A DNA stretch of 64,000 bases, taken from NCBI RefSeq assembly GCF_963259705.1, contig NC_081841.1, positions 121,035,327 to 121,099,326 on the forward strand, in the 5' to 3' direction. Shown one piece after another: positions 30,754 to 43,476 of this stretch (position 1 is the stretch's first letter; the number at the start of each line of letters is the position of its first letter). The notes under the pieces are model-generated. The model made no database searches. It was not told the origin of the DNA and saw nothing but the letters and a program-made list of their open reading frames with translations. The position numbers and the translations under genes were made by a program. Origin of the DNA: Myotis daubentonii (taxonomy: Eukaryota; Chordata; Mammalia; Chiroptera; Vespertilionidae).

Positions 30754-31380
30754 TAGAGGCCTGGTGCATGGGTGGGGGCCGGCTGGTTTGCCCTGAAGGG
30801 TGTCCTGGATCAGGGTGGGGGTCCCCACTGGGATGCCTGGCCAGCCTGGGTGAGAGGATGATGGCTGTTTGCAGCTGGACACACACCCTTCAGGGTGGGG
30901 GTCCCCACTGGGGTGCCTGGCCAGTTTGGGTGAGGGGTTGAGGGCTGTTTTCAGGCTGGCGAGTGACTGAATCTCCCAGCCTCTACTTTTTTTTTTATTC
31001 TGGGCCAGCTTTAGCTCTGGCTCCAGCTCTGAGACCTCTGCTGCTGAAAGAAGGTATCTGGTTTGTTTGGGTTCTATAATCGAAACACTGTATCAACTCC
31101 GGCTCTGAGATCCCGGCGGGCTGAAAGCAAGTTTCTGGGGTTTTGTTTAGCTTGTATATTTGTAACAATGTTTCAAACTGCAAGCTCAGAGGCAGGCAAG
31201 GCAGGCGGGGAACGTTGGAGTCCTCTGTCACTGAAGAAAGCAAGCCTCATGTTAGCTTCAAGCTGCTTGGCTGCCGGCCGCCATCTTGGCTGGCAGTTAA
31301 TTTGCATATCTCCCTGATTAGCCAATGGGAAGGGTAGCGGATGTATGCTAATTACCATGTTTCCCTTTTATTAGATAGGA
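30754..31380 (-). mobile_element. A-type Helitron, terminator lost
   Basis: Minus-strand start TCCTATCTAATAAAAGGG at 31380. Its 3' end 'ggcctcta' at 30754 abuts the B-type start. Same arrangement as 10625-12282 and 28080-29649 but inverted. Confidence 0.87.
31277..31326 (-). promoter_or_regulatory. CCAAT-octamer-YY1 motif cluster in Helitron
   Basis: Minus-strand ATTGG (31326-31322), ATGCAAAT (31307-31300) and AAGATGGCGGC (31287-31277). Confidence 0.5.
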
Positions 31381-32203
31381 TAATAAGCTGATAAAAAATC
31401 CTTATGGTATCATTTCCTTAAGTGAAGGAAAGAATAGAAAGCTAAAAATTGAAGTATCTACCAATGGAGACGAATTACTTGCCACATGAGGTAATATGAC
31501 AATTAAAAAATTTCCAATAACAAACTATCAAAACTTTATTAAAATCTGTGTTGCAATTTTGTCAAAAGACAACCATATATATAAGAATCCATAATATTGT
31601 AGACATTCCATAGAACCAATCAAACAAATGTAACTCATGTTAAATTTCACTATACTACACAAAGTTATAGTGAGAAAATTTGAATTTTAAAAATTACTTT
31701 CAAAAGTAACAATTTGTTTAATTGATTAGTGATACCCTCCCTTATATACTGTTAATTGAAAATAATCCAGTACAAATATTCACTGCTCAAAACCAGGCAT
31801 TTCACAGAAAGAAAAGTTTGTAGCCCTCTATTGACAGGGCAAAATCACTTGAGACTATGGATGGGGGGAGGCCACAATTATTTTATTTTATTTACTTCAG
31901 AGCCCAAATATTGATATGCTATGTAGGTTAAGCTCAGATTCATATACTGTCTGACCACTGCAATTACAGAAAGCTCCATATAACTTGAGGCAACAAATAA
32001 TAAATTTATTATTACACAACACTGAATAACTTAAGCTTCATTTGTGATTTAAACTATATGTCAACTAACTAATATATCCCACACGCTCTAGAAATTCCAC
32101 AACAGCCCTCTACTCCCTTCACTCATAAGAAGTTACTTTGCTTCCTATTTCACAAAGAAATTGAGACTACCATGTGTGAACTATCTCAGCCTTTTTACCA
32201 GTC
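31381..32203. other. AT-rich intron, nothing recognised
   Basis: No gene, exon-like frame or repeat recognised in this stretch. Target duplication of the full-length L1 begins at 32204. Confidence 0.55.
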
Positions 32204-33409
32204 AAAAATCAATCTGATCAGGAGAGATTCTGAAGATGGCAACCGGCAGGAAGGCAGGGAGAGAGAGAGTATGAGAGCGCAAGGGAGTGACAGAAAAGTG
32301 TGTGGACTTGTGTGGTGTGTGTGTGTAGGAGCTAGGGGACAGTTAGATTCTGCAGATCTTCTAAGGGGCTGCTAAACTGGGAGGTCTTAGACGGAGGAGC
32401 CCCGCTCCCAGCGCAGAAACTCCTGGGCAGCCAGCATGGGAACAAAGACTACGCCATCTTGAGAAACAGAGCTGCTTGAGACTAGGATCCTGGCCTCAGC
32501 ACCACCGAGTCTGGTCTCAGACGCAAACCAGGACCCTGCAGCCACTGGGGACAGAGACCTGCGACCACAGTTACAGAGACACGGACACCAAGAGTCCAAA
32601 AATCCCCGCGGCAGATCCGTAATAGAGCCCATCCCCCTCCCAGCAATCTCGCTGGCAGTGCCATAGTAACAGAGTCCCACCCCTTGCCTGGGCATCAGTG
32701 CTACTACAGGGACCTTAGCCTGGAAGTGCGCGAACACCGGGAACTTGTCCCATACTGCGCAGACTAAGGGAGCCTTGGCCTGGAAGTGTGCAAACACCAG
32801 GAACTAGTCCCTTACAGCACAGGCTAAGGGTGCCGTGGCCTGGAAGTGCACGAACACTGGGAACTTGTTCAGAGCAGCGCAGGCTAGGGGAGCCTTGGCC
32901 TGGGAGCTAACATGCAAACACTGGGAACTTGTTCCTCCCAGCACGGGCCCCAGGACCCCGATTATCCGGGCAGGAAGCACCAGTGACTTGACTGTGTTTC
33001 TTATCACCTGTGCCTGGGATCCCTGATTCCCTGTGCATTCATACTAAGAGCCAGTGACTCCAATTCTTGGTGCATGTGCACACAGGAACCCTGATTCTCA
33101 ATGCAAGTCTGCACGAAGCAACAGAGACTCTGATACTGGATTCTTGTGAAACTCTGACTCCTGGCGCATGCTGGGGGCTCTGATTTTAAAAACACTCCAA
33201 GGGGGTCTCCGTTGCAGCACAGTGCAGGCATGCTGCCTGATTCTAAGTGTGCTCACGAGGCCACATTGAGCACTAGTAACACTGACTCTGAGCGAGCCTG
33301 GTTCCCACCAACCCACCACAACCACATATCTTAGTGTCAGAGCTCTTCAGTGCACTGGGGTGGTGCGAAGCTTCCACTGCACACGGCCGAGGTCCGCGCA
33401 AATTGACGT

Positions 33410-34003
33410 TTGAACCATCTGAAGATAATCAGAATGGGGAGACGACACAACCCCCAGAGGAAAGAAAATGAGGAGTCCCCAAGAAAGGAAATTAATGAAA
33501 TTGAAGCATGCAACATGACAGAAAAAGAATTCAGAGTAATGGTTGTACAAGTCATTCACCGGATGAATGAGAAAATCAACAACTTCTGCAAGAATCAGGA
33601 AGAAATGAAAAGTGATATAGCTACAATCAAAAACACCATGGAAGGTTTCAACAGTAGACTACAAGAAGCACAGGACCTAATTTGTGAGTTAGAAGATAAG
33701 GTAGAAAAACAAGCTCAATCTGAACAGCAACTGGAGAAAAAATTTAAAAAACAGGAGGAGAGCCTAAGGGAGCTTTGGGACAACATGAAACGAGGTAACA
33801 TACGCATAATAGGGCTGCAGGAAGGACAAGAAGAGCAGCAAGGATTAGAAAATATATTTGAAGAAATAATGACAGAAAACTTCCCAGATATGAGGAAGAA
33901 AAAAGTCACACAAGTACAGAGAGTCCCAAGCAAGATGAACCCCAAAAGACCCACACCAAGCCACGTCATAATAACGATGGCAATACTACACGACAAAGAG
34001 TGA
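33410..34003 (+). pseudogene. L1 ORF1 (RNA-binding protein), truncated by stop
   Basis: L1 ORF1p coats L1 RNA as a coiled-coil trimer. The frame has MGRRHNPQRKENEE near its start (M at 33434 is the likely start by comparison with the other L1), then a long coiled coil (about residues 50-125) and an RRM-like entry GNIRIIGLQEG. It stops at TGA 34001-34003 where the other copy continues with ILKTARERQ, so the C-terminal domain (to about 34280) is lost. Confidence 0.85.
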
Positions 34004-34328
34004 ATCTTAAAGGCTGCAAGAGAGACACAGAGAGTTACCTACAAAGGATCCCCCATCAGATTATCAAATGATTTCTCAACAGAAACACATCAAGCTAGAA
34101 GGGAATGGAAGGAGGTATACAAAGTGTTGCAAAGCAAAGGACTGAATCCAAGAATACTCAGCCAGCAAGACTATCAATCAAAATTGAAGAGGAAATCAGG
34201 AGCTTTGCAGACAAAAAATGGCTAAGGGAGTTTATCACTACCAAGCCAGCAATGCAAGAAATGCTAAAGGGAATGCTGTAAAAACAAGAAATAAAAAGGT
34301 AAGAAAGAAGACAGGCACAAAAATAGAA

Positions 34329-37300
34329 ATGACTACAAGCATGTACCTGTCAATAATAACTTTAAATGGAAACGGACTAAATGCTCCAATCAAAAGACAT
34401 GGAGTGGCTGAATGGATAAAAAGACATGACCCATATATACGCTGTCTACAAGAGACCCACCTAAGAACAAGGGACTCACACAGACTGAAAGTGAAGGGAT
34501 GGAAAAATATCTTTCAGGCAAATGGAAATGAAAAAAAGCTGGGGTAGCAATACTTATATCGGACAAAACAGACTTCAAAGTGAAGGCCACAACAAGAGAT
34601 AAGGAAGGCCACTTCATAATACTAAAGGGATCGATACAACAAGAGGATATAACCCTGATAAACATATATGCACCCAATGCAGGAGCACCCAAATACATAA
34701 AAAAACCTCATGGAAAATAACAAGGGAGAGATCAACAATAACACAATCATAGTAGGGGACTTAAACACACCACTGACATCACTAGATAAATCTTCTCAAA
34801 AAAAAAAATCAGCAAAAAAACAGGAATCCTAAATGACTCACTAGATCAAATGGACTTAATTGACATCTTCAGAACATTTCACCCCAAAACCACAGAATAT
34901 ATGTTCTTCTCAAGTGCACATGGGACATTTTCAAAAATAGACCACATATTGGGTCACAAGCAAAATCTCCCCAAATTCAAGATTGAAATCATATCAAGCA
35001 TCTTCTCAGACCACAATGGCATATTATTAGAAATAAACTACAATAAAAACAACCCCAAATACTCAAACACTTGGAAGCTGAATAGCATGCTACTAAATAA
35101 TGATTGGGTTACCAATGAGATCAAAGAAGAAACTAAAAACACCCTGGAAACTACTGACAATGGAAACACAACAATCCAAAATCTATGGGACACAATGAAA
35201 GCAGTCATAAGAGGGAAGTTTATAGCACTACAGCCTACATCAAAAAAACAAGAAAAAATGGTAGTAAATCATCTAACTCTACAACTCAAAGAATTAGAAA
35301 GAGAACAACAAAAAAAGCCCAGAGTGAGCAGAAGGAAGGAGATAATAAAGATCAGAGCAGAAATGAATGACATAGACACCAAAAAAACAATACAAAAGAT
35401 CAATGAAACCAAGAGCTGGTTCATTGAAAGGATAAACAAGATTGATGAACCTCTAGCCAGACTCACCAAGAAGCAAAGAGAGAGGACTCAAATAAACAAA
35501 ATCAGAAATGAAAGCGGCGAAATAACAACATACCCCACAGAAATTCAAAGAATTGTTAATAAATAATATGAACAACTCTACCCTAACAAACTAGACAACC
35601 TGGAGGAAATGGACATATTCTTAGAAAAATATAATCTTCCAAAGCTCAATCTGGAAGAATCTAAAAATCTCAATAGGCCAATAACTATCAAAGAAATTGA
35701 AGCAGTCATCAAAAAGCTCTCAGCAAACAAAAGCCCGGGGCCCAACGGCTTCACAGGGGAGTCTTACCAAACATTCAAGGAAGAAATAAAACCTATCCTC
35801 CTCATATTATTCCAAAAAATTCAAGAGAAAGGAACACTTCCAAGGTCATTCTATGAAGCCAGCATCACCCTAATACCAAAACCAGGTAAAGACAACACAA
35901 TGAAAGAGTATTACAGGCCAATATCCCTCATGAACATAGATGCCAAAATACTCAACAAAATTATAGCAAATCTAATCCAGCAATACATCAGAAAGATCAT
36001 ACACCATGACCAAGTAGGATTTATCCCAGGGATGCAAGGATGGTACAATATCCACAAATCAATAAACATGATACATCACATAAACAAATTGAGAGATAAA
36101 AATCACATAGTCATATCAATTGATGCAGAAAAAGCATTTGAAAAAATCCAACACCCATTTTTGATAAAAACTCTCAGCAAGGTGGGAATAGAAGGATCAT
36201 ACCTCAACATAATAAAAGCCATATATGACAAACACATAGCCAACATCATACTCAATGGACAAAAACTGAAACCATTTCCCCTAAGAACAGGAACAAGACA
36301 GGTATGCCCACTCTTACCACTCCTGTTCAACACAGTACTCGACGTACTATCTGTTGCGATCAGAAAAGAAGAAGAAATAAAAGGCATCCAAATTGGAAAA
36401 GAAGTAAAACTGTCCTTATTTGCAGATGACATGATACTGTACTTAGAAAACCCTAAAGACTCCATCAAAAAATTATTAGACTTAATAAATGAAGTCGGAT
36501 CTAGCAGGATACAAAATTAATGCCAAGAAATCTAAGGCATTTCTATACACCAATAGTAAACTTACAGAAAGGGATACTAAAAAAGCAATCCCATTTACCA
36601 TCGCACCAAAAAAATTAAGATACCTAGGAATAAACTTAAGGAGGTAAAAGACTTATATGTGAAAAACTACAGGACACTGAAAAAAGAGATAGAGGAAGAT
36701 ATAAACAGATGGAAAAACATACCGTGTTCATGCATTGGTAGAAACAACATCATCAAAATTTCCATACTACCTAAAGCAATCTATAGATTCAATGCAATCC
36801 CCATTAAATTACCAACGGCATATTTTCACAGATCTAGAATTAATGTTTCAAAAATTCATCTGGAATTTTAAAAAGACCCCGAATAGCTGCAGCAATCCTG
36901 AGAAAGAAGAACAAAGCAGGAGGGATCTCAATACCAGATATGAAGCTGTATTACAAAGCCACTGTTCTTAAACCAGCTTGGTACTGGCACAAGAACAGAC
37001 ATATAGATCGATAGAATAGAAGAGAGAACCCAGAAATCGACCCAAACCTCTATGCCCCATTAATATTTGACAAAGGAGGCAAGAGCATACAATGGAGTCA
37101 AGACAGTCTCTTCAATAAACGCTGTTGGGAAAATTGGACAGATACATGCAAAAAGATGAAACTAGACCCCAACTCACACCATACACAAAAATAATCTCAA
37201 AATGGATAAAGCTTTTAAACGTAAGACGGGAAACCATAAAAATACTAGAGGAATTCACAGGCAGAGAAATCGGAAACATATGCCGAAGGAATATCTTCTC

Positions 37301-38138
37301 TGACACAGCTCCTAAGGCAATGGAAACTAAAGAGAAAATAAACAAATGGGACTACATCAAAATAAAAAGCTTTTGCACAGCAAAGGAAACCATCAACAAA
37401 ACAACAAGAAAGCCCACTGCATGGGAGAACATATTTGCAAATGATATCACCGATAAGGGTTTAATCTTCAACATTTACAGGGAACTCATGCAACTTAACA
37501 AAAGGAAGATAAACAATCCAATCAAAAAATGGGCAACGGAACTAGATAGACACTTTTCAAAAGAGGACATACAGAAGGCTGAACAGCATATGAAAACATG
37601 CTTAAAGTCACTAATTTATACGAGAGATGCAAATCAAAATGACAATGCGGTATCGTCTCACACCTGTCAAAATGGCTATCATCAACAAACAGCAAGTGTT
37701 GGAGAGGATGTGGAGAAAAAGGAACCCTTCTGCACTGCTGGTGGGAATGCAGACTGGTGCAGACACTGTGGAGAACAGTATGGAGTTTCCTCAAAAAACT
37801 AAAAATGGAACTCCCATTTGACCCAGTGATTCCACTTCTAAGAATATATCCCAAGAAAGCCAGAAACACCAATCAGAAAGGATATATGCACCCATATGTT
37901 CATAGCAGCACAATTCACCATAGCTAAAATTTGGAAACAGCCTAAGTGTCCATCAGCAGATGATTGGATTTAAATTCTGTCGTACATCTACACAATGGAA
38001 TACTATGCTGAAGTGAAAAAGAAGGAATTATTGCCATTTGCAACAGCATGGATGGAACTGGAGAGCATTATGCTAAGTGAAATAAGCCAGTCAGAGAAAG
38101 GTAAATACCACATGATCTCACTCATTTGTGGAATATAG
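34329..38138 (+). pseudogene. L1 ORF2 (endonuclease-reverse transcriptase), broken
   Basis: ORF2 supplies the nick (APE-like endonuclease) and cDNA synthesis for L1. The endonuclease starts at ATG 34329 (LSIITLNGNGLNAP) with EDITL-like and HKQNL blocks downstream. A frameshift occurs near 34545, and stops or shifts near 35565, 36500, 36650 and later. The long open pieces are 34850-35566 and 35609-36520. The reverse transcriptase signature [12 protein letters not shown] lies near 36418-36453. The expected terminal stop is TAG at 36-38 past 38100 (38136-38138). Confidence 0.88.
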
Positions 38139-38319
38139 AGAACAACATAGACTGATGAACAGGGACACATCCAAAGACAGAGAAACAGCGATCAGACTAT
38201 CAATTCCCAGAGGGAAAGTAGGGGAGAGAGGAGGTAAGGGGTAGAGATCAACCAAAGGACTTGTATGCATGCATATAGGCCAAACCAATGGACAAGGACA
38301 ACAGGGGGATGAGAGCATG

Positions 38320-38355
38320 AGTGGGGGGGGGGGCGGGGAGGTTGGGGGTTAATGG
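38320..38355 (+). repeat. G-rich tract in L1 3' UTR
   Basis: Contains 'gtgggggggggggcggggag' and 'gttgggggtt', able in principle to form a G-quadruplex. A G-rich 3' UTR is usual for mammalian L1. Confidence 0.7.
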
Positions 38356-38697
38356 GAAATGAGGACGCATTTGTAATACCTTAACCAATAAAGAAATTTA
38401 AAACAAAGAAAAAAAATCAATTTGATCTTCATCTGTATTCTATCCACCTTCCCTTTTTCATTCTCTAAACTTCTTGAAAAAAATATTAATGTCAAAATTT
38501 TTTGCAGTAATCTTTCCGGATATTAATTATACTCTTAGTATTTAAAAATTGAGAAAATACATACAACACCCATAAATTTAAAGCCAACTTCCATTAACAA
38601 CAAGGAGCCCTTGAAATAGTGGCAACTTACAAATGTAATACTTTTTCATGTAATGTCCAAAATTTAAAGGCATGTTCTTTTAAAAGTTCTCACTTTA

Positions 38698-38930
38698 GCC
38701 CTAACTGGTTTGGCTCAGTGGATAGAGCGTCGGCCTGCGGACTGAAGGGTCCCAGGTACCATTCCAGTCAAGGGCATGTACCTTGGCTGAGGGCACATTC
38801 CCAGTAGAGGGTGTGCAGAAGGCAGCTGATCGATGTTTCTCTCTCATCGATGTTTCCAACTTTCTATCTCTCTCCCTTCCTCTCTGTAAAAAATCAATAA
38901 AATATATATTTTTTAAAAAATAATAAAAAA
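38698..38930 (+). mobile_element. Ves SINE
   Basis: 'ccctaactggtttggctcag', A and B boxes, CT-rich tail and A-rich end. Perfect 17 bp target duplication taaaagttctcacttta at 38681-38697 and 38931-38947. Confidence 0.96.
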
Positions 38931-38947
38931 TAAAAGTTCTCACTTTA

Positions 38948-39405
38948 TATAGGTACTCTGTATCTATGTTAGGATGCTAGGAAAACTGGTATCACATGAA
39001 TGCTTGTGCATACAACATAGTGACTCAGGGTTAACACTCATTTTCACTGTTGGTATGGAAGAACATGATAAGAAAGAGCCATATGACAAATTACTAAGTT
39101 TGCAAAGTGTTTCAGGATAATGTTTTCTCCTTTCTAAATGAAAAAAATTACATAACTCTATATTTAGCCCCTTTTCCTTTTTGCACCTTAAAAGCACCCA
39201 TCAATTTTGAAATTTCACTATGGCAATCATATTGGATTTATGGTTTGTGTATCTGTATTTACTTGATTTCCTAACTTTATGTTTCATTGGTTTGATTGGT
39301 CACTCTACTTATCATTCTGTTAGTGCTTAAAGAAAGCCACTTAAAATATGTTAGGGAACAAGGCAAAGCAGTAGGCAAGGAAGCCAGACTGCAATTATAG
39401 AAACA
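38948..39405. other. intron, nothing recognised
   Basis: No repeat or exon recognised. Confidence 0.5.
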
Positions 39406-39714
39406 CTAGAGGGCTGGTGCACAAAATTTGTGCACGGGGTAGTAGGAGGGTCCCTCAGCCCAGCCTGAACTCTCTCCAATCCAGGTCCCCTGGCTCCTAA
39501 CCGCTCACCTGCCTGCCTGCCTGATCACCCCTAACCACTCTGCATGACTGTTTGATTCCCCTAACTGCTCTCCCCTGCCGGCCTGATTGCCCCTAACTGC
39601 TCCCTGATGGGCCCTAACCTCCTCTGCCTCGGCTCCCACCACTGTGGCTTTGTCCAGAAGGACGCCCAGAAGATGTCTGGTCTAATTAGCATATTAGCCT
39701 TTTATTAGTATAGA
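39406..39714 (-). mobile_element. non-autonomous Helitron
   Basis: CTAG at 39406-39409, hairpin 'gtgcacaaaatttgtgcac', 5' end TCTATACTAATAAAAGGC at 39714. Interior CT-rich with 'cctgcctgcctgcctg'. Confidence 0.87.
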
Positions 39715-40255
39715 TTCCAATGCAAAGCCAACACTTGGCACAGCTATGTCTCAAACCCAACCAAAGGACCCATGAAAAAAGAAGTAACTAACTGTACAAG
39801 CACAAATTCACTTCTACAGATAGTTAAACAAGTAAAATGTATGGAAAAAGGAAGGATAGCAAGTATCGTCACCTTGACATAAAAATCACAGCACTATCCT
39901 AATGCAATTTATGAGTACTAAAATCACTGAAAACAGCAATATATTTTCATCATAGTAAACTCAAACTGTCACTTATATGTCAACATGGAACATAAAATTG
40001 AAAACAAATACTAATGCAAAAATAAAAAGACAAAAGAAATATTTTTAATGTCTGTAGTCCTTTTTCATAACACAATCTTTACACTGATTATTTAGACATA
40101 AGGTTTAAAATAAATCACCAGCTCTTCCATACAAGACATGGACTTCTTCAGAATCATAAACACTTTCACATACACTGTATAATTCTTTTTCAGCTCCAAA
40201 CATTTAGTGATGTCACTATTTCCAATGTGATTTTAATAAAACTAGTAACTCTTAT
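39715..40255. other. intron, nothing recognised
   Basis: AT-rich intronic sequence without recognised features. Confidence 0.5.
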
Positions 40256-40373
40256 TCTAGCCAGGTGTGCTGCAGGGGTTGGGAGGTGGGGAATACAGGA
40301 GAGGGAAATTGGGGAACATTTGTAATACTGTCAATAATAAGATAAAATAAACAAAATTAAATTAAAAAGCAAA
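40256..40373 (+). repeat. short L1 3' end fragment (probable)
   Basis: 'ggggaacatttgtaatactg' and 'tcaataataagataaaataa' parallel the L1 3' terminus (acatttgtaataccttaacc, aataaag) of the complete copies. A-rich end. Confidence 0.5.
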
Positions 40374-40750
40374 TCCTATATAATAAAAGCCTAACATGCA
40401 AATTGACCGAACAGCGGAACGACCGGTGAAACAACCAGTTGCTATGATGTTCACTGACCACCAGGGGGCAGACGCTCAACACAGGAGCTTCCCCCAACCC
40501 GCAGACCCCAGGCCAGCCAAGGCGGGTGCCATCGGGGCCCCCCCGATTGCCCCGCTGATTGCCCCACAGCGGGAGGAAACTGGCGGCGGTGCCGGGGTCG
40601 GGGCCGGCGAGTGGGCGGCGCCAGGCAGGCCAAGGCGGGTATCAGCAGGGGCCCCCGATTACCCCTCCAGTCATCCCACAGATCAGCCCTGATTGCCAGC
40701 CAGACCTAGGGGCCTTACCTATGCACAAATTTCATGCATTGGGCCTCTAG
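40374..40750 (+). mobile_element. non-autonomous Helitron
   Basis: Starts A|TCCTATATAATAAAAGCC and ends GGGCCTCTAG|T with hairpin 'gcacaaatttcatgcattgg' (decayed). It lies 567 bp downstream (in gene orientation) of the NBEA exon donor at 41316. Carries a CTCF-like core. Confidence 0.9.
40458..40471 (+). promoter_or_regulatory. CTCF-like core motif in Helitron
   Basis: CCACCAGGGGGCAG, preceded by TGA and followed by ACGCT, 84 bp from the Helitron 5' end. Confidence 0.5.
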
Positions 40751-41316
40751 TTCATATATATAAATGTAATATCTTACCTAATTAAGTTTTCATTTTAAAC
40801 ATTACAAAGCAGGAAGAATATAATAAATCATATTAAATAATTAGCTTTGCAAAATTAGGATTATTACTCTGTAATCACTGCCAACCCTAGAAACAAATAA
40901 TTTCAGCCATATGTAATATTTTATACCATTTTCCTTCTAAATCTTTATTCTTCCTAGGTTACCTCTAATTTGAAAAGTAATAGTCATTTTCGTTTGTTTA
41001 TTATATATCTTTCAAAATTTGATATTTCAAATAGCACATTAAGCAATATGTTTTTATAAATTTCTTATTTCAAAATTATGTAAGAAAAGCCATAGCTCCA
41101 ACATTAGAAAACAGACTAAAGAATAAAAATAGTTCATGAAAGGTGAATGTTAAAAAAAGAAAAACACCTTTCAAAGAAAATAAACATAACAGCTGAATTC
41201 CAAAAAATAGAGATGACTTTTAAACCACATTGAAGACTATCACTATATATTATATCACATTTCACATAGAATTTACATAAAACTTTGCACAGAATTTATA
41301 AGAGAGTTCTTACTAC
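40751..41316. other. NBEA intron, AT-rich
   Basis: Immediately downstream (gene orientation) of the exon at 41317-41463. No repeat recognised. The donor GT is at 41316-41315. Confidence 0.6.
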
Positions 41317-41463
41317 CTTATATCCAGGTCCTAACTGATGAACTGCAAATATCTGTGCAGGGTTGAGTGCTTCACTGAATACATACACGGCACCAAGTTG
41401 ACCACAGAATACTCTATTAGCATCAGCAGTTTCGGAGGATCCAAGAAAGCACTTGTCATAGCT
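41317..41463 (-). CDS. NBEA: NBEA coding exon (LamG-like domain, second visible exon)
   Basis: Minus-strand exon of 147 nt, 49 codons, phase 0 at both ends. It reads SYDKCFLGSSETADANRVF, then CGQLGAVYVFSEALNPAQIF and ends VHQLGPGYK. The acceptor AG is at 41465-41464; the donor is AAG|gtagtaag with GT at 41316-41315. No stops and no frameshift. Neurobeachin is a large BEACH-WD40 scaffold that binds PKA regulatory subunits and directs membrane traffic of synaptic proteins; this piece belongs to its N-terminal concanavalin A-like (LamG) domain. The paralogue LRBA is similar, but the combination with the neighbouring exon (MAWHVNTND) fits NBEA as I remember it. ORFs on the plus strand across this exon are shadows. 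Confidence 0.92.
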
Positions 41464-42065
41464 CTATTTTTAAAAAGTCATAAAAAGCAAATGTATTATT
41501 TTCTAATGACAAAATACTTAAGGATACCTTCTTTCACTGTCATAACAATAAAAGAAGAAAGCATCAATTAATTCTTACAGAGTATTTAAGTAATAAAAGC
41601 CAGCTAAAGATTTTTAGGAAAGATAAATCAGTTAAATGTTTTATACTGATGGGCAAGTTAAACAAACAATAACCATTTACTCAATCACTTGACCACTTCT
41701 CCAACTTTATATTTAAAGGCAAAAGGGCTTATAATTATTTATTTACAATAGTAAAAATTCTTTTAAACTGAAATGATTTATTATTATTCATATTCAGAGA
41801 GAGACTCATCAGAATCAGAGAATAACTCGTCCAATTTTAATCATAAATACATAGGGCCTAATTTTTAAAATGCAACCTAATTTTTCCATTATTGATATAT
41901 TCTACTATTTCTCCAGACAGAGGAAATCACTTCCCTCTCTCACATAAGTAAGCATTATTCAGAATCAGAAAAGATCACAAAGGTCTGATACCTAAAGCAG
42001 ATGGTACTGTGCTCTCCATCTGGAGAGCTGAGCACCTAAGAAGCCATTCTTAATAAGACCTTTCC
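41464..42065. other. NBEA intron, 3' part
   Basis: Holds the acceptor region of the downstream exon (minus strand, T-rich 'ctttttatgactttttaaaa' before AG). No repeat recognised. Confidence 0.6.
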
Positions 42066-42073
42066 CGCTAGGA

Positions 42074-42385
42074 CAGTGGTTCTCAATCTTCCTAATGCCG
42101 TGACCCTTTAATATAGTTCTTCATGTTGTGGTGACCCCCCAACCATAAAATTATTTTTGTTGCTACTTCATAACTGTAATTTTGCTACTGTTATGAATCG
42201 TAATGTAAATATCTGATATGCAGGATATATTTTTATTGTTACAAATTGAACATAATTAAAGCATAGTGATTAATCACAAAAATAATATGTAATTATATAT
42301 GTGTTTTCCGATGGTCTTAGGCGACCCCTGTGAAAGGGTCGTTCGACCCCCAAAGGGGTCGCGACCCACAACTTGAGAACCACTG
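42074..42385. mobile_element. hAT-type MITE
   Basis: Perfect inverted ends CAGTGGTTCTCAA and TTGAGAACCACTG. Subterminal 'gccgtgacccttta' and 'aaaggggtcgcgaccc' are also inverted. Target duplication cgctagga (42066-42073) against cactagga (42386-42393), one mismatch. 312 bp, inside the intron between the two NBEA exons. Confidence 0.93.
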
Positions 42386-42393
42386 CACTAGGA

Positions 42394-43476
42394 TGTTTTA
42401 AACCTCTCCTAATACTTGGTCCCACCCATCTAGACCAGTGAAAGCAGTCACTGCTGTTTCTCTCTCACATCCTCACAGGTTATTACACTCATGTGAATGA
42501 GATACAAAATCAGAAACTAGTCATTAACTATCCAATCCTTAATTAAAAGTATAATAACTTAAGAATTGACTTCATAATGCGTATGTGCATATGCATTATT
42601 GTCCAGGCCTCTACATTTAGTGGAGCGCTACTGCAAATAATTCACAAATCTAAGTATTTTCTTCCTTGTATTAAAAATATATATAACCATAGAGATAATG
42701 ACAGTCAACATGATCACTGAGGTTTTTTCCACTCAAATAAAAAGACTTTTTCCTTTGGAGAGCAAAACTTAAGAATTTCATCTGTATATTCTAATTCTGA
42801 TGAAATTATCCTCATAAATATTTACTATGCCCTGACTACAAGTTTCTAGGACAAAAAAAAAAAACTTTTCCTATAAAGGAACAGATAGGAAACATTTTAT
42901 GGTTTGTAAGCCACATATGATTCCTGTTATCTTCTTTGATTTTTGTTTGTTAGGGTCATTAAAAAATGTGAAAACAGATTCTTAGTTTCTAGGCCACACA
43001 AAAAGAGGTAAAGGGCCCTGACCTAGAGAACAAACTAGACTATGCATACAGTGCTACTAGGAGAACAAGAGCCAATCCCTGCACTGAGAAGACTAAAGTC
43101 TACTGAGATGCAAATAATATTAAGATATGAATTTTATGAAAAAGAGGCTTGCTGGAATTATTCTTTGGGCATTAGAACACATCTCTTATTTTTGCTCTAA
43201 CAGGCTTGGATGAAGATAAGAGAAGGCCCAAAATAGAGAAAAAAGAACTTTTAAGGTCTTAAATCTATATATCCTCTATTAAGAATCCAACTATGTTATC
43301 TCCTCCACTGCTAATATTCTAGTCAAAATTACTATCTCTTTGTTATAGCAGTAACATTTAACAGATCCCCCTGCTTCTGCCAATTACTTTCCTTAAAAAT
43401 ATTCTCAATACTGCAGCCTGATTGATGTTTCCAAAATACCAATCAGCATCATGTCTCTAGTCTGCTTATAATCTTA
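42394..43476. other. NBEA intron with one old hAT fragment
   Basis: No gene. About 42860-43025 resembles an ancient eutherian hAT (Charlie-like) remnant: 'aaaggaacagataggaaaca', 'ttttatggtttgtaagccac' and 'gtgaaaacagattcttagtt'. The rest is unassigned. Confidence 0.45.

Larger units (their letters stand above)
32220..38411 (+). mobile_element. full-length L1 LINE, inactive
   Basis: About 6.2 kb with 5' UTR (32220-33400), ORF1, ORF2, 3' UTR with a G-rich tract (38320-38350) and A-rich tail. Target duplication aaaaatcaatctgatc (32204-32219) against aaaaatcaatttgatc (38412-38427), so both ends are original. Frames are interrupted, so it cannot now move. Confidence 0.93.
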
